64,000 nucleotides of DNA from an uncultured Porphyromonadaceae bacterium (GTDB taxonomy: Bacteria > Bacteroidota > Bacteroidia > Bacteroidales > Muribaculaceae), in contig CAMWIM010000002.1 in NCBI GenBank assembly GCA_947174335.1, forward strand, positions 30,852-94,851, written 5' to 3'. Shown here piece after piece: positions 7,417 to 17,655 of the stretch. A model generated the notes under the pieces. That model saw only the letters and a list, made by a program, of their open reading frames with translations, had not been told where the DNA came from and did not search any database. Made by a program: the position numbers and the translations under genes. Numbering within the stretch: position 1 is the first letter of the stretch; every line of letters starts with the position of its first letter.

Positions 7417-8229
7417 TTAACCGAATTGTTTGCGGTGGAAGATGAAGTCGCGGCCGAGATATTTTTCTCTAACGACGGGATTTTCAGCCAATTCTTCTGA
7501 TGTTCCCTGAAAAAGGATTTTACCTTCAAACAAAAGATAGGCGCGGTCGGTGATGTTAAGCGTTTCGTGAGCGTTGTGGTCGGTAATCAAAATACCGATG
7601 TTCTTCTCTTTCAGCTTGTAAACGACCTCCTGGATGTCTTCGACAGCGATAGGGTCAACGCCGGCAAACGGTTCGTCAAGCATGATGAACTTAGGACTAA
7701 TTGCCAGACAGCGGGCGATTTCGGTGCGTCGGCGTTCGCCACCCGAGAGACGGTCACCGAGGTTCTTTCTAACCTTTTCAAGTCGGAATTCAGCGATTAG
7801 GCTTTCAAGTTTCTCTTTTTGTTGTTCATCGGTTAAGTTTGTCATTTGAAGAACAGAACGGATGTTGTCTTCAACGCTCATTTTGCGGAAAACCGAAGCT
7901 TCCTGAGCAAGATAACCGATGCCGTTTTGAGCACGTTTATAGACAGGATATTTGGTGATGTTCAAGTCGTTAAGATAGATTTCGCCTTCGTTCGGTGTAA
8001 TCAATCCTACGGTCATATAAAAAGTAGTGGTTTTACCGGCACCGTTAGGTCCGAGCAATCCGACAATTTCACCCTGAGTCACATTGATTGAAACGTGGTT
8101 AACGACCGTACGTTTACCATATTTTTTCACCAGATTATCGGTGCGCAATATGCCTTTTGTTTCTGATGAAGTAACATCGGGCGTTGCGGTTGATTCGGGA
8201 ATTATGATTTCTTCTTCAACGATTTCCAT
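7417..8229 (-). CDS. lptB: LPS export ABC transporter ATP-binding protein
   Basis: Cytoplasmic ATPase of the LptB2FG complex that extracts lipopolysaccharide from the inner membrane and drives it along the Lpt bridge. Walker [10 protein letters not shown] is at about residues 60-68, the signature LSGGERRR at about 157-164 and Walker [11 protein letters not shown] just after; the switch histidine is in ITDHNAHE. The ATG at 8229 gives 270 aa and lies 4 bases after the udk stop. An in-frame upstream codon at 8268 would overlap udk and is unlikely. The roughly 28-residue acidic N-terminal extension before the ABC domain is longer than in proteobacterial LptB. Confidence 0.93.
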   Translation of the reverse strand: MEIVEEEIIIPESTATPDVTSSETKGILRTDNLVKKYGKRTVVNHVSINVTQGEIVGLLGPNGAGKTTTFYMTVGLITPNEGEIYLNDLNITKYPVYKRAQNGIGYLAQEASVFRKMSVEDNIRSVLQMTNLTDEQQKEKLESLIAEFRLEKVRKNLGDRLSGGERRRTEIARCLAISPKFIMLDEPFAGVDPIAVEDIQEVVYKLKEKNIGILITDHNAHETLNITDRAYLLFEGKILFQGTSEELAENPVVREKYLGRDFIFHRKQFG

Positions 8230-8233
8230 AACT

Positions 8234-8857
8234 TCAGATTTTTTTTGCTTTAGCCAAACGACCGTCAATATAGTCAGTTAACAATCCGATAGCGACAGTA
8301 TTGGTTCCGCCTTGGGGAATAATAAGGTCGGCAAAGCGTTTACAGGGATTGATATATTGCATGTGCATCGGTTTCAAGACGTTTTGATAACGGTCGATAA
8401 CCATCTGGGGAGTGCGACCTCGCTCGATGCAGTCGCGTGCAATAACTCTGATCAGACGCTCGTCGTCGTCGGCATCAACATAACATTTAACATCCATCAT
8501 TTCTCTCAAAATAGACTCCGTCAACACGAGGATGCCCTCGACGATGACAACGTCAGTAGGTTTGACCGTAACGGTTGCGTCCTGACGGGTACATGTGAGA
8601 TAGGAATAGGTCGGCATCTGGATTGTCTCACCGTTTTTCAAACGTTTGAGATGATCAACAAGAAGAGTCCATTCGATTGCCGTCGGTTCGTCAAAATTAA
8701 CTTTCTGACGATCTTCAAGAGGCATGTAACTCAAATCCTTATAATAAGAATCTTGAGGGATAACAGCAACTTCACCGGCAGGGAGACTGTCAATGATTTT
8801 ACGAACTACGGTTGTTTTACCTGAACCGGTACCTCCGGCAATTCCTATAATAAGCAT
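8234..8857 (-). CDS. udk: Uridine kinase
   Basis: Phosphorylates uridine and cytidine to UMP and CMP in pyrimidine salvage. The P-loop GGTGSGKTT (residues 8-16) opens the protein, followed by QDSYYKD (about 39-45) and [10 protein letters not shown] (about 58-67), the conserved nucleoside-binding segments, and RDCIERGR near residue 145. The length of 207 aa is typical. It is the first gene of a two-gene unit with lptB. A TAATTTCG on the minus strand near 8893 is a one-mismatch -7 candidate. Confidence 0.95.
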   Translation of the reverse strand: MLIIGIAGGTGSGKTTVVRKIIDSLPAGEVAVIPQDSYYKDLSYMPLEDRQKVNFDEPTAIEWTLLVDHLKRLKNGETIQMPTYSYLTCTRQDATVTVKPTDVVIVEGILVLTESILREMMDVKCYVDADDDERLIRVIARDCIERGRTPQMVIDRYQNVLKPMHMQYINPCKRFADLIIPQGGTNTVAIGLLTDYIDGRLAKAKKI

Positions 8858-8939
8858 GACCTTTGTTATTATATTATGTTGATTTATGCCACGAAATTAC
8901 AATTTTTTTTTGAATTCAAGAAGTATAACGCCTATAAAT

Positions 8940-8971
8940 AAAAATGGCTCCATTTTCATAGAGCCATTTTT
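8940..8971 (-). terminator. Terminator of clpC
   Basis: AAAATGGCTC (8941-8950) pairs with GAGCCATTTT (8961-8970) around a 10-base loop. On the minus strand T-rich sequence follows the stem. It separates clpC from udk. Confidence 0.8.
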
Positions 8972-8987
8972 ACTGGTTTTAAATTAT

Positions 8988-11540
8988 TTATTCCGAGTCG
9001 TTCTCGGGTTGATTGATATGGATGATTGATGACTTGATTTTGTTCTCATCCTTGTCGAAATCAACTTTTATAGTGTCACCGGGAAGTAGTTTTGAATTGA
9101 TAATCATCTCAGCCAATTCATCTTCGAGATATTTTTGGATTGCTCGTTTGAGAGGACGGGCACCATATTGCTGGTCATATCCTTTTTCGGCAATAAATGT
9201 TTTGGCTTCTTCTGATATTTCAAGCTCATATCCGAGGTCTGAAATACGTTTGAGGAATCCGCTCAACTCTATATCAATGATCTTGAATATCGCTTCCTTG
9301 TCGAGACTTTCAAACATTATTATATCATCGATACGATTAAGGAATTCAGGTGCAAACGCCTTGTTAAGAGCCTTTTGCAAAACGCCGTGAGAGTATTCCT
9401 TATCGGCTGCCGAGGGAGTGGCAAAACCAACGCCTGAACCAAAGTCTTTAAGTTGACGTGTACCGATATTTGAGGTCATGATAATCAACGTATTCTTGAA
9501 GTCGATGCGACGTCCGAGACTGTCGGTCAAACGACCTTCGTCCATCACCTGCAACAAGAGGTTAAAGACATCAGGGTGAGCCTTCTCGATTTCGTCAAGA
9601 AGCACTACCGAATAGGGACGACGACGCACTTTTTCAGTGAGCTGACCGCCTTCTTCATAGCCAACATATCCCGGAGGTGCACCAACAAGACGGCTGACGG
9701 TAAATTTCTCCATATATTCGCTCATATCTATTCTAATCAACGCATCGGTTGAGTCAAAAAGATATTCTGATAACTTCTTAGCCAAGTGGGTTTTACCAAC
9801 ACCGGTCGGACCGAGGAACATAAACGTGCCAATCGGCTTGTTAGGGTCTTTCAAACCGACACGGTTACGCTGGATTGCCTTGACAATCTTTTCAATAGCG
9901 TTATCCTGACCGATAATCTGACCTTGAAGAACGGGTGTCATTTCGCGAAGTCGGCTTCCCTCGGCTTTGGCAATACGCTGAACCGGTACTCCGGTCATCA
10001 TTGCAACCACTTCAGCAACCTTGTCTTCGTCAACAGGTACTCTCATTTTAGAAAGCTGTTCTTCCCATTTTTCCTTTTCTTCTTCCAGCTTGGTTTTCAG
10101 CTTTTTCTCCTTATCATATAAAGAGGCTGCGTTTTCAAAGTTCTGCTCTCGAACAGCCTTCTGCTTTTCAGCTTCAACGTCGCGAACTTCTTCTTCAAGT
10201 CGTTCAATATCTTCGGGAACAGAAATATTGGTGATATGAGCGCGTGAACCGGCTTCATCGAGAGCGTCAATAGCTTTGTCGGGGAAGTTGCGATCGCTTA
10301 AATACCTGTCGGTCAACTTAACACAAGCTTCGAGAGCCTCGGGGGTGTAGTTGACATTATGGTGAGACTCATATTTATCCTTAATGTTATTAAGAATAGT
10401 CAAAGTTTCCTCGGCAGTTGTCGGTTCGACCATAACTTTTTGGAAACGACGTTCAAGCGCACCATCTTTTTCAATGTTTTTTCGATATTCATCGAGGGTT
10501 GTCGCGCCGATACATTGAACTTCGCCACGAGCAAGAGCAGGTTTGAGCAAGTTTGCCGCATCCATCGACCCGGCGGCATTGCCGGCACCTACGATTGTAT
10601 GTATCTCATCGATAAACAAGATGACATTTTTATTTTTTGAGAGTTCGTCAAGTATTCCTTTGATACGTTCCTCAAACTGACCACGATATTTTGTACCGGC
10701 AACAAGAGATGCCATATCAAGCGAGACGACACGTTTGTCAAATAACACGCGTGAAACCTTACGCTGAACGATTCGGTTTGCAAGTCCTTCAACTATAGCT
10801 GATTTACCGACCCCCGGCTCTCCAATCAGCACGGGGTTGTTCTTTTTACGGCGGCTAAGAATCTGGGCGACACGTTCGATTTCTACATCACGACCGACGA
10901 CAGGGTCAAGGCGACCTTCTTCAGCAGCCTTTGTCATATCATTGCCAAATTTGTCAAGAAGGGGAGTATCACCGATGTTTGCCGATTTGGGAGACTGAGG
11001 TCGAGGCTGTCTGAAGCGTGAACCTGAATTTTGTTGTGGTTCTTCATCATCGTCATCTTCTACGTCGTCATCGGTGTCTTCGTATGAATCGCCGACTTCT
11101 TCCGGCGCATTTGACAATATACGATAAATGGCTTCGTAGGTCAAACCGGCATCAAAGAACGGCTTCATGAAGTCAAGCATCTGAACTTCAGAGTTATGAA
11201 AAATTGCCAAAAGAAGATGTTCGACATCGACAATATTTTTTTTCAGATTTTTTGCTTCAAGAACGCTGAGTTTTATGATTCTGTTTGACAGGTCACTAAC
11301 CGTGATATCGCCTTCGGGCTGACGGTCAGCAGCCAAAGCCTCTGAAAGTTTCACTCTAAGTTCATAGAGCGCAACATCATCAGCAATTTTGCCAAGAACG
11401 GCCGCACCCTTTCCGTGAGTGTCAGTCATAATGGCAAGCAACATGTGTCCCGGGGTAATCACGCGATTGTAAAGCCTCATGGCTTCACGACGACTGCGAT
11501 TAAGGACAAGTTTAAATTCTTCTGAATAGTTTGTATCCAT
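8988..11540 (-). CDS. clpC: ATP-dependent Clp protease ATP-binding subunit ClpC
   Basis: AAA+ unfoldase that feeds substrates to ClpP and handles stress-damaged proteins. Domains in order: N-terminal double Clp repeat (about 1-145), an acidic linker rich in Asp and Glu (about 151-167), first AAA domain with GEPGVGKS and FIDEIH, a short coiled middle region containing an [18 protein letters not shown]-like element, second AAA domain with GPTGVGKT and [10 protein letters not shown], and a C-terminal D2-small domain. A VGF tripeptide in [10 protein letters not shown] fits the ClpP-binding loop, so it should be a protease partner rather than a ClpB disaggregase; the short middle domain agrees. 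ClpP is not in this window. It is transcribed alone. Confidence 0.95.
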   Translation of the reverse strand: MDTNYSEEFKLVLNRSRREAMRLYNRVITPGHMLLAIMTDTHGKGAAVLGKIADDVALYELRVKLSEALAADRQPEGDITVSDLSNRIIKLSVLEAKNLKKNIVDVEHLLLAIFHNSEVQMLDFMKPFFDAGLTYEAIYRILSNAPEEVGDSYEDTDDDVEDDDDEEPQQNSGSRFRQPRPQSPKSANIGDTPLLDKFGNDMTKAAEEGRLDPVVGRDVEIERVAQILSRRKKNNPVLIGEPGVGKSAIVEGLANRIVQRKVSRVLFDKRVVSLDMASLVAGTKYRGQFEERIKGILDELSKNKNVILFIDEIHTIVGAGNAAGSMDAANLLKPALARGEVQCIGATTLDEYRKNIEKDGALERRFQKVMVEPTTAEETLTILNNIKDKYESHHNVNYTPEALEACVKLTDRYLSDRNFPDKAIDALDEAGSRAHITNISVPEDIERLEEEVRDVEAEKQKAVREQNFENAASLYDKEKKLKTKLEEEKEKWEEQLSKMRVPVDEDKVAEVVAMMTGVPVQRIAKAEGSRLREMTPVLQGQIIGQDNAIEKIVKAIQRNRVGLKDPNKPIGTFMFLGPTGVGKTHLAKKLSEYLFDSTDALIRIDMSEYMEKFTVSRLVGAPPGYVGYEEGGQLTEKVRRRPYSVVLLDEIEKAHPDVFNLLLQVMDEGRLTDSLGRRIDFKNTLIIMTSNIGTRQLKDFGSGVGFATPSAADKEYSHGVLQKALNKAFAPEFLNRIDDIIMFESLDKEAIFKIIDIELSGFLKRISDLGYELEISEEAKTFIAEKGYDQQYGARPLKRAIQKYLEDELAEMIINSKLLPGDTIKVDFDKDENKIKSSIIHINQPENDSE

Positions 11541-11593
11541 ATATTTAATGAGAAAATAATGTCAGTTTACTATTATTTTTGTCAAAAGCACTG

Positions 11594-11601
11594 CAAAATT
11601 A
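11594..11601 (-). promoter_or_regulatory. Promoter -7 box for clpC
   Basis: TAATTTTG on the minus strand, 53 bases before the clpC ATG, in the divergent clpC-gyrA gap. Confidence 0.55.
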
Positions 11602-11719
11602 GAGTGTCTTATTGATTATAATGCAATAACTGTGCCAAAAAGTTCGTAGTACTGTTAATTTTTTAATAAAAAAACAAATCAAAGTGTCGAAAGTTGCCGA
11701 TTTTTTTGAAAAAAATTTG

Positions 11720-11727
11720 TATCTTTG
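11720..11727 (+). promoter_or_regulatory. Promoter -7 box for gyrA
   Basis: TATCTTTG, a perfect TAnnTTTG match, 71 bases before the gyrA ATG. No clean -33 box at the usual distance. Confidence 0.5.
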
Positions 11728-11798
11728 CATAATATTATGATAGAATATCATATTCACATTTCAGCAAAAAATTGAATTATTAATTTTTAAAACCACAC

Positions 11799-14384
11799 AT
11801 GATAGAAGAAGACCGCATTTTAAAAATCAATATTGAGAATGAAATGAAGTCGGCCTACATCGATTATTCGATGTCGGTAATTGTTTCACGTGCCTTACCC
11901 GATGTTCGTGACGGACTAAAACCTGTACACCGTCGCGTATTGTTCGGTATGAACGAAACCGGCAACACTTCAGACAAGCCACACCGTAAATCGGCTAACT
12001 GTGTTGGCGAGGTAATGGCTAAATATCACCCCCACGGCGACTCGTCAATATATTATACACTTGTCAGAATGGCTCAGGACTGGTCACTCAGAAATACACT
12101 GGTTGACGGTCACGGAAACTTCGGTTCAATTGACGGCGATAGCCCTGCGGCAATGCGTTATACCGAAGCCCGCTTGTCAAAAATCGGTGAAGAAATGCTT
12201 GCCGATATTGACAGCGATACTGTAGATTTCCAGCCTAACTATGATAACTCAAAACAAGAACCGGTTGTTCTTCCTACACGATTCCCCAACCTTCTTGTAA
12301 ACGGCGCATCAGGTATTGCGGTAGGTATGGCAACCAATATGCCCACCCACAACTTGACTGAATGTATCAACGGCTGTGTTGCTCTTATCGACAACCCTGA
12401 AATGAGTATCGATGAGTTGATGACTTACATCACAGCTCCCGACTTCCCCACCGGTGGTACAATCTATGGTTATCAAGGTGTTAAGGAAGCATATCATACA
12501 GGTCGCGGACGCATTGTAATTCGTGCGAAAGCTGAAATCGAGCAGGAAAAAGACCACGAACTGATCGTTGTCAAGGAAATTCCTTATGGTGTCAACAAAG
12601 CCGAACTCATTAAATATATAGCGAATCTTGTAAAAGATAAAAAACTTGACGGTATCGCCGATCTTAATGACGAGAGCGACTATAAAGGTATGCGTATCGT
12701 TATAAAGCTGAAATCAGATGCCAACGCTAATGTTGTGCTCAACAAGCTTTATAAGATGTCGCAGATGCAGTCTTCTTTCTCGGTTAACAATGTTGCACTT
12801 GTCAACGGTCGCCCGCAAACTCTTAATCTAAAGGAGCTTATCGAGGCGTTCTTGAAACACCGTCATGAAATTGTTATACGTCGTACACAGTTTGAACTCG
12901 GAAAAGCTCGTGACCGTGCCCACATTCTTGAGGGATTGATCATCGCTTCTCAAAATATCGACGAAGTCATCAGTATAATTCGTGGAGCAGAATCAACCGA
13001 AGACGCACGTGCAAAACTCGCCGAACGTTTTGAACTCACTGACGCCCAGACAGCCGCAATCGTTGAAATGCGACTCAAACAGCTCACCGGACTTGAACAG
13101 GAAAAACTTAAAGAGTCTTACGATGAGCTTTGTGAACAGATTCGTCGTCTTGAAGAAATTCTTAACAATGACCATGTTTGTCGTGAGCTTATAAAATCAG
13201 AACTCATTGAAATCAGAGACCGTTATGGTGATGCACGTCGCACCGATATTGACTATACAGCCGGCGACTTCAACGCAATGGACTTCTATGCCGATGATGA
13301 TATGATCATCACAATTTCTCACTTTGGTTATATCAAACGTACCGCACTCGCTGAATTCCGCGCTCAAAACCGTGGCGGTGTAGGTGCCCGCGGTTCAAAT
13401 ATCCGTGAGGAAGACTTCATCGAATATATCTATCCGGCTTCAATGCACAACGATCTTCTTTTCTTCACACAGAAAGGTCTCGTTTATAAACTCAAAGTGT
13501 TTGAATTGCCTGAAGGCGGTAAAAACACAAAAGGACGCGCAATTCAAAACCTTCTCAACATCGAGCAGGGTGATGCGGTTAATGCAGTTATCAGCTGCAA
13601 AGAGCTTGAAAATCCCGAATTTACAGCATCTCACAATCTTGTATTTGCGACCCGCCGCGGTCTCATCAAGAAAACTTCACTTGCTGAATATGCGCGCGTA
13701 AATGTCAAAGGTAAAAAAGCAATCATCATTCGTGAAGGCGACCAAGTTATCGGCGTAGGCATGACCGATGGCGATTCTGAAATACTTCTTGCAAACCGCA
13801 ATGGTCGTGCAATTCGTTTCCACGAGTCTAAGGTTAGACAAATGGGACGTGTTTCAACCGGTGTTAATGCAATGAAACTTGACAATGAAGAAGATGAAAT
13901 CATCGGTCTTGTTTTGATGCACAACAACGACGGAAACAACGTTATGGTAATCTCTGAAAAAGGATATGGTAAACGTTCGCTTCTTGATGACTACCGTGTA
14001 ACCAACCGTGGTGGTAAAGGCGTGAAGACCATGAATGTTTCAGAACGTACCGGACGTTTGGTTTCGCTTCTTAGCGTCAACGATGATAACGACCTTGTAA
14101 TCATCAACAAGAGCGGTATCACACTTCGACTCCACGTTGCTGACCTGCGAGTTATGGGTCGTGCTACTCAGGGAGTTCGCCTTATCAACCTTGACAAGCG
14201 TGGCGATGAAATCGCATCGGTATGCTGCGTGACAGTTGATGAAGAAGCTGAAACTGAAGAAGTTGAAACTAATCCCGAAGAATTACCCATGATGGAGGAT
14301 TCAGATGCCGAACCTGAAATCGATGAAATTGACATCGAAATTGAGGAAGAATCAGATGAAGAAACTCCTGAAGATAACGAATAA
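11799..14384 (+). CDS. gyrA: DNA gyrase subunit A
   Basis: Breakage-reunion subunit of DNA gyrase, which introduces negative supercoils. The active-site tyrosine is Tyr121 in AAMRYTEARL. The quinolone region reads HPHGDSSIYYTLVRMAQ (residues 77-93). Ser82 is at the common resistance position, but the residue equivalent to E. coli Asp87 is Tyr86. The C-terminal beta-pinwheel carries a GyrA-box-like QNRGGVG and ends in a tail of about 45 mostly acidic residues, as in many Bacteroidetes gyrases. The length is 861 aa. gyrB is not in the window; the B subunit found at 47761 is of topoisomerase IV type. The next gene starts 40 bases after the stop. Confidence 0.95.
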   Translation: MIEEDRILKINIENEMKSAYIDYSMSVIVSRALPDVRDGLKPVHRRVLFGMNETGNTSDKPHRKSANCVGEVMAKYHPHGDSSIYYTLVRMAQDWSLRNTLVDGHGNFGSIDGDSPAAMRYTEARLSKIGEEMLADIDSDTVDFQPNYDNSKQEPVVLPTRFPNLLVNGASGIAVGMATNMPTHNLTECINGCVALIDNPEMSIDELMTYITAPDFPTGGTIYGYQGVKEAYHTGRGRIVIRAKAEIEQEKDHELIVVKEIPYGVNKAELIKYIANLVKDKKLDGIADLNDESDYKGMRIVIKLKSDANANVVLNKLYKMSQMQSSFSVNNVALVNGRPQTLNLKELIEAFLKHRHEIVIRRTQFELGKARDRAHILEGLIIASQNIDEVISIIRGAESTEDARAKLAERFELTDAQTAAIVEMRLKQLTGLEQEKLKESYDELCEQIRRLEEILNNDHVCRELIKSELIEIRDRYGDARRTDIDYTAGDFNAMDFYADDDMIITISHFGYIKRTALAEFRAQNRGGVGARGSNIREEDFIEYIYPASMHNDLLFFTQKGLVYKLKVFELPEGGKNTKGRAIQNLLNIEQGDAVNAVISCKELENPEFTASHNLVFATRRGLIKKTSLAEYARVNVKGKKAIIIREGDQVIGVGMTDGDSEILLANRNGRAIRFHESKVRQMGRVSTGVNAMKLDNEEDEIIGLVLMHNNDGNNVMVISEKGYGKRSLLDDYRVTNRGGKGVKTMNVSERTGRLVSLLSVNDDNDLVIINKSGITLRLHVADLRVMGRATQGVRLINLDKRGDEIASVCCVTVDEEAETEEVETNPEELPMMEDSDAEPEIDEIDIEIEEESDEETPEDNE

Positions 14385-14424
14385 GAAAAATCAAATATAA
14401 ACAACTCAATTTTACATTAAAATC

Positions 14425-15636
14425 ATGAGAACAATTACATTTTTAGGACTTTGTGTTGCCGCTTCTGTTGCTGCAAATGCCCAGACCGGTGTAGTTAAAG
14501 AAGCTGAACAGCAGGCTAAAAACGGCAAATATCTTGAAGCTATTGCTACTATTCAGCCAGCCCTTACAAATCCCGAAACTTCACAAGTTGTAACCACTTG
14601 GTTTATTCCCGGTAAAGCAGGTTTAGACTATTATAAAGAACAGTACCTTAACAAGACCATTGGTAAAAATGTCGATGGTGCAAAAATGGGACACGCTCTT
14701 ATTGACGGTTATAACTATCTTCTCACCGCACTTCCTCTTGACTCGGTTCCCGACGCTAAAGGTAAAGTAAAACCCAAATATTCAAAAGAGATTGTTAAGT
14801 TGATCAAAGAAAACTATGATCACTTCAACAATGCAGCTGTATTCCTTTGGGATGCACAGGATTATAAAGGTGCTTACGACGCATGGGATATTGTTATCAA
14901 TGCTCCGTCAAATCCGGTTCTCGGTATGAATGCACCTAAAGCATATCCCGATTCAACTTTGGGTGATATAATCTTCAACCAAGGTCTTGCAGCATGGCAA
15001 ATGGACAGCATCAAGATGTCGCTTGCTTCATTTGAAAAAGCTATGGCAATTGGTTATGACAAATCACAGATCTATGATTATGCTATCAGCCACGCAGCCC
15101 GTCTTGGTGACAATGACAAAGTTTATGCGTTAGCTGAAGAAGCATTCCAGAAATTTGGTAATGCAAATCCTCTTTACCTTCAGCTTATGATTAACGGTCG
15201 CATCGAAAAGGAACAGTATGAAGAAGCTGCAAAAATGCTTGACGATGCAATTGCTGTTTCACCTAATGATGCACAGCTTTACAACATCAAAGGTGTACTC
15301 TATGAAAGCATGAAGGACAATGATAAAGCTCGCGAACTTTATCTACAGGCTGTTCAAATCGACCCGACAAGTGCACAAGCCCAGTATAACTATGGTCGTC
15401 AGCTTTGCACCGAAGCTTATTCAATCAATGATAAAGCTCAAGAGTCAAATATGCCAAATGCTGAATATCAGAAACTTCGTGAAGAGAAACTTAATCCTCT
15501 CTTCCGTCAAGCAGCTGAACACCTTGAAGCAGCACTCAAAGCTGATCCCGAAAACCACGACGTTAAAACATATCTCCGCAACGTATATTATAACCTCGGA
15601 GATGATGAAAACCTCAAACGTATCGAAAATATGTAA
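14425..15636 (+). CDS. Exported tetratricopeptide-repeat protein, 403 aa
   Basis: Periplasmic or envelope TPR protein. The signal peptide is clear (MRTITFLGLCVAASVAANA, cleavage after residue 19). TPR-like helices appear near residues 25-50 and 190-220, and most clearly at about 255-325, where DAQLYNIKGVLYESMKDNDK is a textbook repeat; a last one lies near 355-395. Cargo or partner cannot be read from the sequence. It is 40 bases downstream of gyrA and followed by a terminator, so it may be cotranscribed with gyrA. Codon use is strongly biased, suggesting high expression. Confidence 0.85.
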   Translation: MRTITFLGLCVAASVAANAQTGVVKEAEQQAKNGKYLEAIATIQPALTNPETSQVVTTWFIPGKAGLDYYKEQYLNKTIGKNVDGAKMGHALIDGYNYLLTALPLDSVPDAKGKVKPKYSKEIVKLIKENYDHFNNAAVFLWDAQDYKGAYDAWDIVINAPSNPVLGMNAPKAYPDSTLGDIIFNQGLAAWQMDSIKMSLASFEKAMAIGYDKSQIYDYAISHAARLGDNDKVYALAEEAFQKFGNANPLYLQLMINGRIEKEQYEEAAKMLDDAIAVSPNDAQLYNIKGVLYESMKDNDKARELYLQAVQIDPTSAQAQYNYGRQLCTEAYSINDKAQESNMPNAEYQKLREEKLNPLFRQAAEHLEAALKADPENHDVKTYLRNVYYNLGDDENLKRIENM

Positions 15637-15662
15637 TTCCTGATTAAGGATAAAATTAATAG

Positions 15663-15698
15663 TGAGCGGAGCAGTTCAAGCTGTTCCGCTCATTTTTA
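15663..15698 (+). terminator. Terminator after the TPR gene
   Basis: TGAGCGGA (15663-15670) pairs with TCCGCTCA (15685-15692), extended inward by CAG/CTG, and is followed by TTTTTATA. Confidence 0.8.
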
Positions 15699-15727
15699 TA
15701 TAATATGACAACAAAACTCAAAAAAAA

Positions 15728-15759
15728 ATTGTAATAATGAGAGTTGTTGATTACCTTTG
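15728..15759 (+). promoter_or_regulatory. Promoter of the potassium-uptake operon
   Basis: ATTG (15728-15731) and TACCTTTG (15752-15759) with 20 bases between. The final G lies 6 bases before the ATG at 15765, so the transcript starts at or within a base or two of the start codon. Confidence 0.65.
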
Positions 15760-15764
15760 CTATT

Positions 15765-17642
15765 ATGACAGAAAATTTTGACATAAATTCTATAATCAAA
15801 ATTTTAAGACAATATAGATCACGCTTTAACGTGGGCTATAATCGTTTTTTACGTCATTTCACTTCTTCACTGCGAATAGCGGGAAGTTCACTTAATATCC
15901 TGACAGTTATAGGTTCATTATTATGTATTATCGCAATGATAATATATATCGGTTTTGAACATTCAGCCGATGAAACACGCTTGATTGCACGTTTATTGAG
16001 GTCTTCACAGATTGTTTTTATCATAGCAGTTGTTTTCAATCTGATATTTAACTTTAAAGAGACTGTCAGAAATACGCGTCCAATAAAATGGATTGCTGAT
16101 ATTTTAATTTTAATAACGGCTATTCCTCTGATATATCCAGAACCTAATCATCCGTGGCTCCCTTGGCTCGGGCATATACTTTATAGCAAACGGTTCATCT
16201 ATCCTGTGTTAGGGCTTTATTCGATATTAAGCATGTCGTACAGTGTGTTGCGTGTGCTCGGAAAGCGAACGAATCCCTCGATGATCATGTCGTGCAGTTT
16301 CATTGTCTTGATATTGGCAGGGTCATTCCTTTTGATGATGCCACGTTGCACATATAACGGAATAAGTTATATTGATTCATTGTTTGTCTCGACAAGTGCT
16401 GTTTGTATAACAGGATTGACACCTATCGATATAAGTGCAACGTTTACGCCGTTCGGAATTTTGATTGTCGGTATTTTGGCACAGATAGGCGGACTTGGCG
16501 TAATGACCTTTACATATTTATTTGCGCTTTTTTTCAGCGGGTCAGCATCAGTTTACAGCCAGTTGATGGTTAAAGACATGATTTATACCAAGACTATCAA
16601 CGCATTGTGGCCCACATTGTTATATATTCTCGGTTTTACTCTGACAATAGAGGCGATCGGAGCCGTCGCTTTTTTCTTTACAATTGATGGAACGATAGGC
16701 GAGAGCCTAAATGATGAAATAATATTTTCAATATTCCACGCCATGTCTTCATTTTGTAATTTAGGATTCTCTAATGTCGATGGCGGATTTTCAAATCAGG
16801 CACTTTTGCATGGCAATCAATCGGTTTATATTGTTGCATCCATCCTTATTTTTGCAGGTGGAATCGGATTTCCCGTCCTTGTCAACTTCAGGGATGCATT
16901 TTTTAGAAAATGTCGAAAAATTTGGGCATCGATCTTTAGAAAAGAAGATGTTGTAGAACCTGTTCATTCTTTTGATATGAATACAAAAATCGCGCTGGTT
17001 ACTACAACTACCATACTTGTAGTCAGTGTTATTTTGTTTCTGACATTTGAGTATAACAACTCTTTGGCAGGAATGTCGTTCTATCAAAAGGTTGTGCAAT
17101 CGATTTTTAATGCCTTGGCACCACGCAGTTCGGGGTTTGCATCGGTCAATCCCGGTTCATTTTTGAATATTACAATCTTGATGTTGATATTTTTAATGTG
17201 GATTGGAGGTGCGTCACAATCAACTGCCGGTGGTATAAAAGTCAATACATTTGCCACCATGCTGTTAAACCTGAGAGCAATCATTACCGGCAGCAACCAT
17301 GTTGTCGCATTTAAGCGCAGGGTATCAATGAACTCAATCAGACATGCAAATGCTATAATCGGTATATCAATACTGACTTATTTTATTTTTTCAATGACTT
17401 TAGTCGCTTTTGAGCCGTCACTGGGTGTAAAGGAATTGCTTTTTGAATCGGCATCAGCTCTATTTACTGTTGGTTCATCATTAGGCGTAACACCTTTATT
17501 GTCAGTCTCATCAAAAATTCTTCTTTGCGTTGCAATGTTTATCGGTAGGGTAGGACTTTTAGCTCTTCTCATTGGATTTTATGGCGAAACAGGTCAAAAA
17601 AATAATGTAACTTTCCCTTCTGACAATATAATAATCAATTAA
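15765..17642 (+). CDS. TrkH/KtrB-type potassium uptake protein, membrane subunit
   Basis: Inner-membrane potassium translocation subunit. About ten hydrophobic helices are visible, with an extra N-terminal membrane pair (about 40-100) before the four-fold pore repeat. Filter-type glycines occur in STSAVCITGLTP, MSSFCNLGFS, APRSSGFASV and SSLGVTP, the four P-loops expected of the family. The first is preceded by LMMPRCTYNG, the last followed by the GRVGLLALLIG helix. The ATG at 15765 gives 625 aa; an in-frame TTG 21 bases earlier overlaps the promoter and is rejected. The regulatory RCK subunit follows 13 bases downstream, so the pair forms a complete system. Confidence 0.9.
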   Translation: MTENFDINSIIKILRQYRSRFNVGYNRFLRHFTSSLRIAGSSLNILTVIGSLLCIIAMIIYIGFEHSADETRLIARLLRSSQIVFIIAVVFNLIFNFKETVRNTRPIKWIADILILITAIPLIYPEPNHPWLPWLGHILYSKRFIYPVLGLYSILSMSYSVLRVLGKRTNPSMIMSCSFIVLILAGSFLLMMPRCTYNGISYIDSLFVSTSAVCITGLTPIDISATFTPFGILIVGILAQIGGLGVMTFTYLFALFFSGSASVYSQLMVKDMIYTKTINALWPTLLYILGFTLTIEAIGAVAFFFTIDGTIGESLNDEIIFSIFHAMSSFCNLGFSNVDGGFSNQALLHGNQSVYIVASILIFAGGIGFPVLVNFRDAFFRKCRKIWASIFRKEDVVEPVHSFDMNTKIALVTTTTILVVSVILFLTFEYNNSLAGMSFYQKVVQSIFNALAPRSSGFASVNPGSFLNITILMLIFLMWIGGASQSTAGGIKVNTFATMLLNLRAIITGSNHVVAFKRRVSMNSIRHANAIIGISILTYFIFSMTLVAFEPSLGVKELLFESASALFTVGSSLGVTPLLSVSSKILLCVAMFIGRVGLLALLIGFYGETGQKNNVTFPSDNIIIN

Positions 17643-17655
17643 AATTCAGATAAAT

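Noticed and set aside
8312..8824. 170-aa frame opposite udk
   Set aside because: Antisense shadow; udk has all family motifs.
15744..15764. Upstream TTG start for the TrkH protein
   Set aside because: The added codons lie inside the promoter -7 box; the ATG at 15765 is preferred.
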